NCBI GenBank assembly: GCA_964399345.1
Contig: CAYNQE010000003.1
Location: 1 to 50,020, forward strand
Origin: UBA2100 sp964399345
Lineage (GTDB): Bacteria; Patescibacteriota; Minisyncoccia; Phycocordibacterales; UBA2100
Direction of reading: 5' to 3'
DNA: 50,020 nt
The position numbers and the translations under genes are program-made. The notes under the pieces are model-generated. The model saw nothing but the letters and a program-made list of their open reading frames with translations. It searched no databases and was not told where the DNA came from. The first letter of the stretch is position 1, and each line of letters starts with the position of its first letter. Positions 47,522-50,020 of this stretch are shown in pieces.

Positions 47522-49507
47522 ATGACAGCAGCAAAAAAAGGAAGTTACGGCGCAGATGACATTACAGTTTTAGAGGGACTTGAGGCAGTTCGTCGTCGTC
47601 CTGGTATGTACATTGGTACAACTGGAACTGATGGGCTACACCACCTTATCTGGGAAATTTTTGATAACTCACGCGATGAGGCCATGGGTGGTTTTGCTGA
47701 TAATGTTGAAGTTGCACTCCTTCCTGGAAATAGAATACGAGTGGTTGATAACGGCCGAGGTATTCCAGTAGACACACACAAGAAAACAAAGGTCTCAGCA
47801 CTTGAAACCATTATGACAACTCTCCACGCAGGAGGTAAGTTTGGTGGGGAAGGATATAAATATTCAGGGGGTCTTCACGGAGTTGGAGTTTCAGTAGTAA
47901 ACGCACTTTCAAGTCATGTTCGTGCGGAAATCCACCGTGATGGTGGACAGTACGTTCAAGAATATAAGGAAGGAGGAAAAGCGGTAGCTAAAATTAAAAA
48001 GTTGGGTACTTCGAAAAAGAAAGGAACGATAATTACTTTTGATGCCGATCCACTTATTTTTCCAGAAATTGAATATAATTGGAAAACAATTGTTGAACAC
48101 TTAAGACAACAGGCATATCTAGTAAAAGGAATGCGACTTACAATAATTGACGCACGAGAATATAAAGGGAAACTAGACGACACCAAAACTTTCTACCTTA
48201 AAGAGCAAAAACTTGAAGTTCCATCAATGACTTTCTACTTCGAAGGTGGACTTACCAGTCTTGTTACTTTCCAAAACAGACACCAAAAGGAAGTTCACAA
48301 AAATATATTTTACGTTGAGAGAGAACAAGACGATGTTCATGTTGAAGTAGCTTTGCAATACGTAGATGATATTTCTTCAAGAGTTTCAGCCTTTGCTAAT
48401 AATATATATACTCCAGAAGGTGGAATGCACCTTACCGGTTTTAAAACAGCACTCACTAGAACAATCAACAACTATATTAAGAAGGCCAATATGAAGGGCG
48501 TTGAAGGAGGATTCACTGGAGATGATGTTCTTGAAGGACTAACTGCTGTTATCTCAGTAAAGATGGAAGAGATTCAGTTTGAAGGACAAACTAAAGCAAA
48601 ACTGGGAAGTGTTGAAGCCCGTGGTGCAGTTGAGAGTGTTTTTGCATCCGCATTCAATGATTTCCTAGAAGAGAACCCAAATGATGCAAAGGCTTTGATA
48701 ATGAAAGCGGTTCTTGCAATGAAGGCAAGAAAAGCAGCAAAAGCTGCTAAGGATTCCGTACTAAGAAAGGGAGCACTTGAAGGGATGACACTTCCAGGAA
48801 AGCTTTCAGATTGTCAGTCACGTTCAGCCGAAGAATCAGAAATATTCATTGTAGAGGGAGATTCAGCCGGAGGTTCTTCCAAACAAGGAAGAGACCGAAG
48901 AACTCAGGCGATACTTCCACTAAGAGGAAAGATTTTAAATGTTGAAAGAGCGCGCTTGGATAAGATGCTAACAAACAATGAAATTAAAGCGCTTGTTGTA
49001 GCACTTGGTACTGCAATCGGAGATACGTTTGATATTGAAAAACTTCGCTACCACAAAGTGATAATTGCAACTGACGCCGATGTAGATGGGGCACACATTC
49101 GAACACTTCTTCTAACGCTATTCTACAGATACTTTAAGCCTCTTGTTGATGGAGGGTATTTGTATATTGCACAGCCACCTTTGTATAAGATTAAACAAGG
49201 AAAGAAGTCTTCTTACGCATATACTGAAGAAGAGAAATTTGCCTTAGTTGGAGATGCTGAGCCGGATGATGAAGGAGAAGAGAAGACTGGAAAAGTTTCA
49301 ATTCAACGATACAAAGGACTTGGTGAGATGAACCCTGATGAATTATGGGAAACTACAATGGATCCAGAGAGGCGTGTTATGAAGCAGGTAACCATTGAAG
49401 ACGCACAAGAAGCAGACAATGTTTTTGATACTCTAATGGGAACAGATGTTGCCTCAAGAAAGTCTTTTATTCAATCCCACGCCAGAGAGGCGACTTTGGA
49501 TATCTAG
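47522..49507 (+). CDS. gyrB: DNA gyrase subunit B
   Basis: 661 residues: GHKL ATPase domain (EGLEAVRRRPGMYIG, DNGRGIPVD, GLHGVGVSVVNALS), transducer domain with the Gln-Thr-Lys loop (QTKAKLGS, near residue 357), and the TOPRIM domain (VEGDSAGGSSKQGRDR, DADVDGAHIRTLLL). The C-terminal RYKGLGEMNPDELWETTMDP is typical. It lacks the E. coli-type insertion, as is normal for most bacteria. ParE cannot be fully excluded. Its stop TAG lies in CTAG, whose complement is the stop of the convergent gene. Confidence 0.93.
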   Translation: MTAAKKGSYGADDITVLEGLEAVRRRPGMYIGTTGTDGLHHLIWEIFDNSRDEAMGGFADNVEVALLPGNRIRVVDNGRGIPVDTHKKTKVSALETIMTTLHAGGKFGGEGYKYSGGLHGVGVSVVNALSSHVRAEIHRDGGQYVQEYKEGGKAVAKIKKLGTSKKKGTIITFDADPLIFPEIEYNWKTIVEHLRQQAYLVKGMRLTIIDAREYKGKLDDTKTFYLKEQKLEVPSMTFYFEGGLTSLVTFQNRHQKEVHKNIFYVEREQDDVHVEVALQYVDDISSRVSAFANNIYTPEGGMHLTGFKTALTRTINNYIKKANMKGVEGGFTGDDVLEGLTAVISVKMEEIQFEGQTKAKLGSVEARGAVESVFASAFNDFLEENPNDAKALIMKAVLAMKARKAAKAAKDSVLRKGALEGMTLPGKLSDCQSRSAEESEIFIVEGDSAGGSSKQGRDRRTQAILPLRGKILNVERARLDKMLTNNEIKALVVALGTAIGDTFDIEKLRYHKVIIATDADVDGAHIRTLLLTLFYRYFKPLVDGGYLYIAQPPLYKIKQGKKSSYAYTEEEKFALVGDAEPDDEGEEKTGKVSIQRYKGLGEMNPDELWETTMDPERRVMKQVTIEDAQEADNVFDTLMGTDVASRKSFIQSHAREATLDI

Positions 49508-50020
49508 TAATTTAATACGTTTATAATCTGACCGGTTGTATTGTTGTTCTCGTTTGATTCGAGGATGTAGTTTACTGGGTCCAACCTTACGTTGAAGCTG
49601 TGCGTTCCTGAGACAAGTTGGTCAAACGTAACTAGCACTTCAGTTGATGCCCCTGGCATTAGTGAAGGTTGAACTTGAGAAGTAAATGCATAACCTCCTT
49701 GAGAAGGTAATACTGCCGAGAAGAACCAAGGCCCACTTTGTTTTGTTCCTAGGTTTGTAACTTTAAATTTAGCAGCTGCTTTATCATTTAGTCTAAAGTA
49801 GTTACTTCTCTCAAGGATTCCGTAGAAGTTAACTTTTCCAACTGCAATCATTGATACAGAAAGGTCTACTAGCCCGTATGGGTTTGAAGTTCTTGGAACC
49901 GCTATTGTTCTAGTTACAGGCGCAACAGGTGAGGCAACTGAGGGTGCTTCAATTAATCCAGTAGGAACTTCAGTTTCTACTACGCTAGTGTCTTTTGTAA
50001 TTGTAAGAGTTTGTGTGTCT
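49504..50020 (-). CDS. CARDB-like extracytoplasmic protein (5' end outside the window)
   Basis: The frame is open from the stop at 49504 to the right edge, so the start lies beyond 50020. The visible C-terminal part has a Pro/Val/Thr-rich linker (LIEAPSVASPVAPVTRTIAV), then a CARDB/immunoglobulin-like domain: YFRLNDKAAAKFKVTNLG, SGPWFFSAVLP, GASTEVLVTFDQLVSGTHSFNVRLDP and the end ESNENNNTTGQI. Such domains are cell-surface adhesion modules. The stop codon shares CTAG with gyrB (4-nt overlap). Confidence 0.75.
   Translation of the reverse strand, partial: DTQTLTITKDTSVVETEVPTGLIEAPSVASPVAPVTRTIAVPRTSNPYGLVDLSVSMIAVGKVNFYGILERSNYFRLNDKAAAKFKVTNLGTKQSGPWFFSAVLPSQGGYAFTSQVQPSLMPGASTEVLVTFDQLVSGTHSFNVRLDPVNYILESNENNNTTGQIINVLNY

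Noticed and set aside
1..50020. CRISPR arrays, insertion sequences and prophage genes
   Set aside because: No regularly spaced repeats, transposase motifs, terminal inverted repeats or phage structural genes were seen on either strand.

Overview
The window looks like a piece of a small, AT-rich Candidate Phyla Radiation (Patescibacteria) chromosome, most likely Parcubacteria. This is an inference from gene content: a compact type IV pilus locus, trimmed versions of universal proteins (RF2, PheS, PheT, EF-Ts), an RG-rich DEAD-box helicase, RNase J, FtsEX, VTT and VIT1-type membrane proteins, many short membrane proteins of unknown function, and tight gene packing. Both RF1 and RF2 are present and TGA is used as an ordinary stop, so the standard code applies.

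Layout. 1-5.9 kb: type IV pilus operon (pilT, pilC, major pilin, pilD, four minor pilins). 5.9-10.2 kb: ligA, gatC, gatA and a membrane-anchored protein with a HEPN-like RNRIAH motif. 10.2-18.6 kb: a tRNA-rich stretch with tRNA-fMet (interrupted by a group I intron), tRNA-Met, tRNA-Asp, two tRNA-Thr and tRNA-Gln, interleaved with three LAGLIDADG-type ORFs, prfB, ftsE, ftsX, a VIT1-like transporter and an EEP-family nuclease. 18.6-24 kb: EVE, DUF1905 and GIY-YIG proteins, an ABC-F ATPase, a YafQ/DinJ toxin-antitoxin pair and an RNA helicase. 24-31.4 kb: a receiver-domain protein, a run of envelope proteins, a ZIP transporter, a DUF389 protein, DNA polymerase IV, endonuclease III and a HAD phosphatase. 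31.4-36.5 kb (minus): secG, peptide-binding protein, RNase J and an MFS transporter, probably one operon. 36.5-50 kb: rplY, a coiled-coil lytic transglycosylase, rpmE, prfA, rpsB, tsf, tRNA-Thr(TGT), a thioredoxin-like membrane protein, a glycosyltransferase, pheS, pheT, gyrB and the 3' part of a CARDB-like protein.

Expression signals are distinctive. Many genes have a -10 hexamer ending 6-8 nt before the start codon and no Shine-Dalgarno sequence, which predicts leaderless mRNAs. A second small class, short minus-strand genes at 20.1, 38.6, 39.0 and 43.4 kb, has clear Shine-Dalgarno sequences and a GC-rich hairpin just after each gene; two of these look frameshifted or interrupted. Perfect hairpins separate many transcription units.

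Most interesting points: the group I intron between U33 and C34 of tRNA-fMet; three different LAGLIDADG ORFs next to tRNA genes, one borrowing U8-A9-G10 of tRNA-Asp as its stop codon; domain-stripped PheRS and RF2; and loss of half the metal-binding cysteines in both LigA and endonuclease III.
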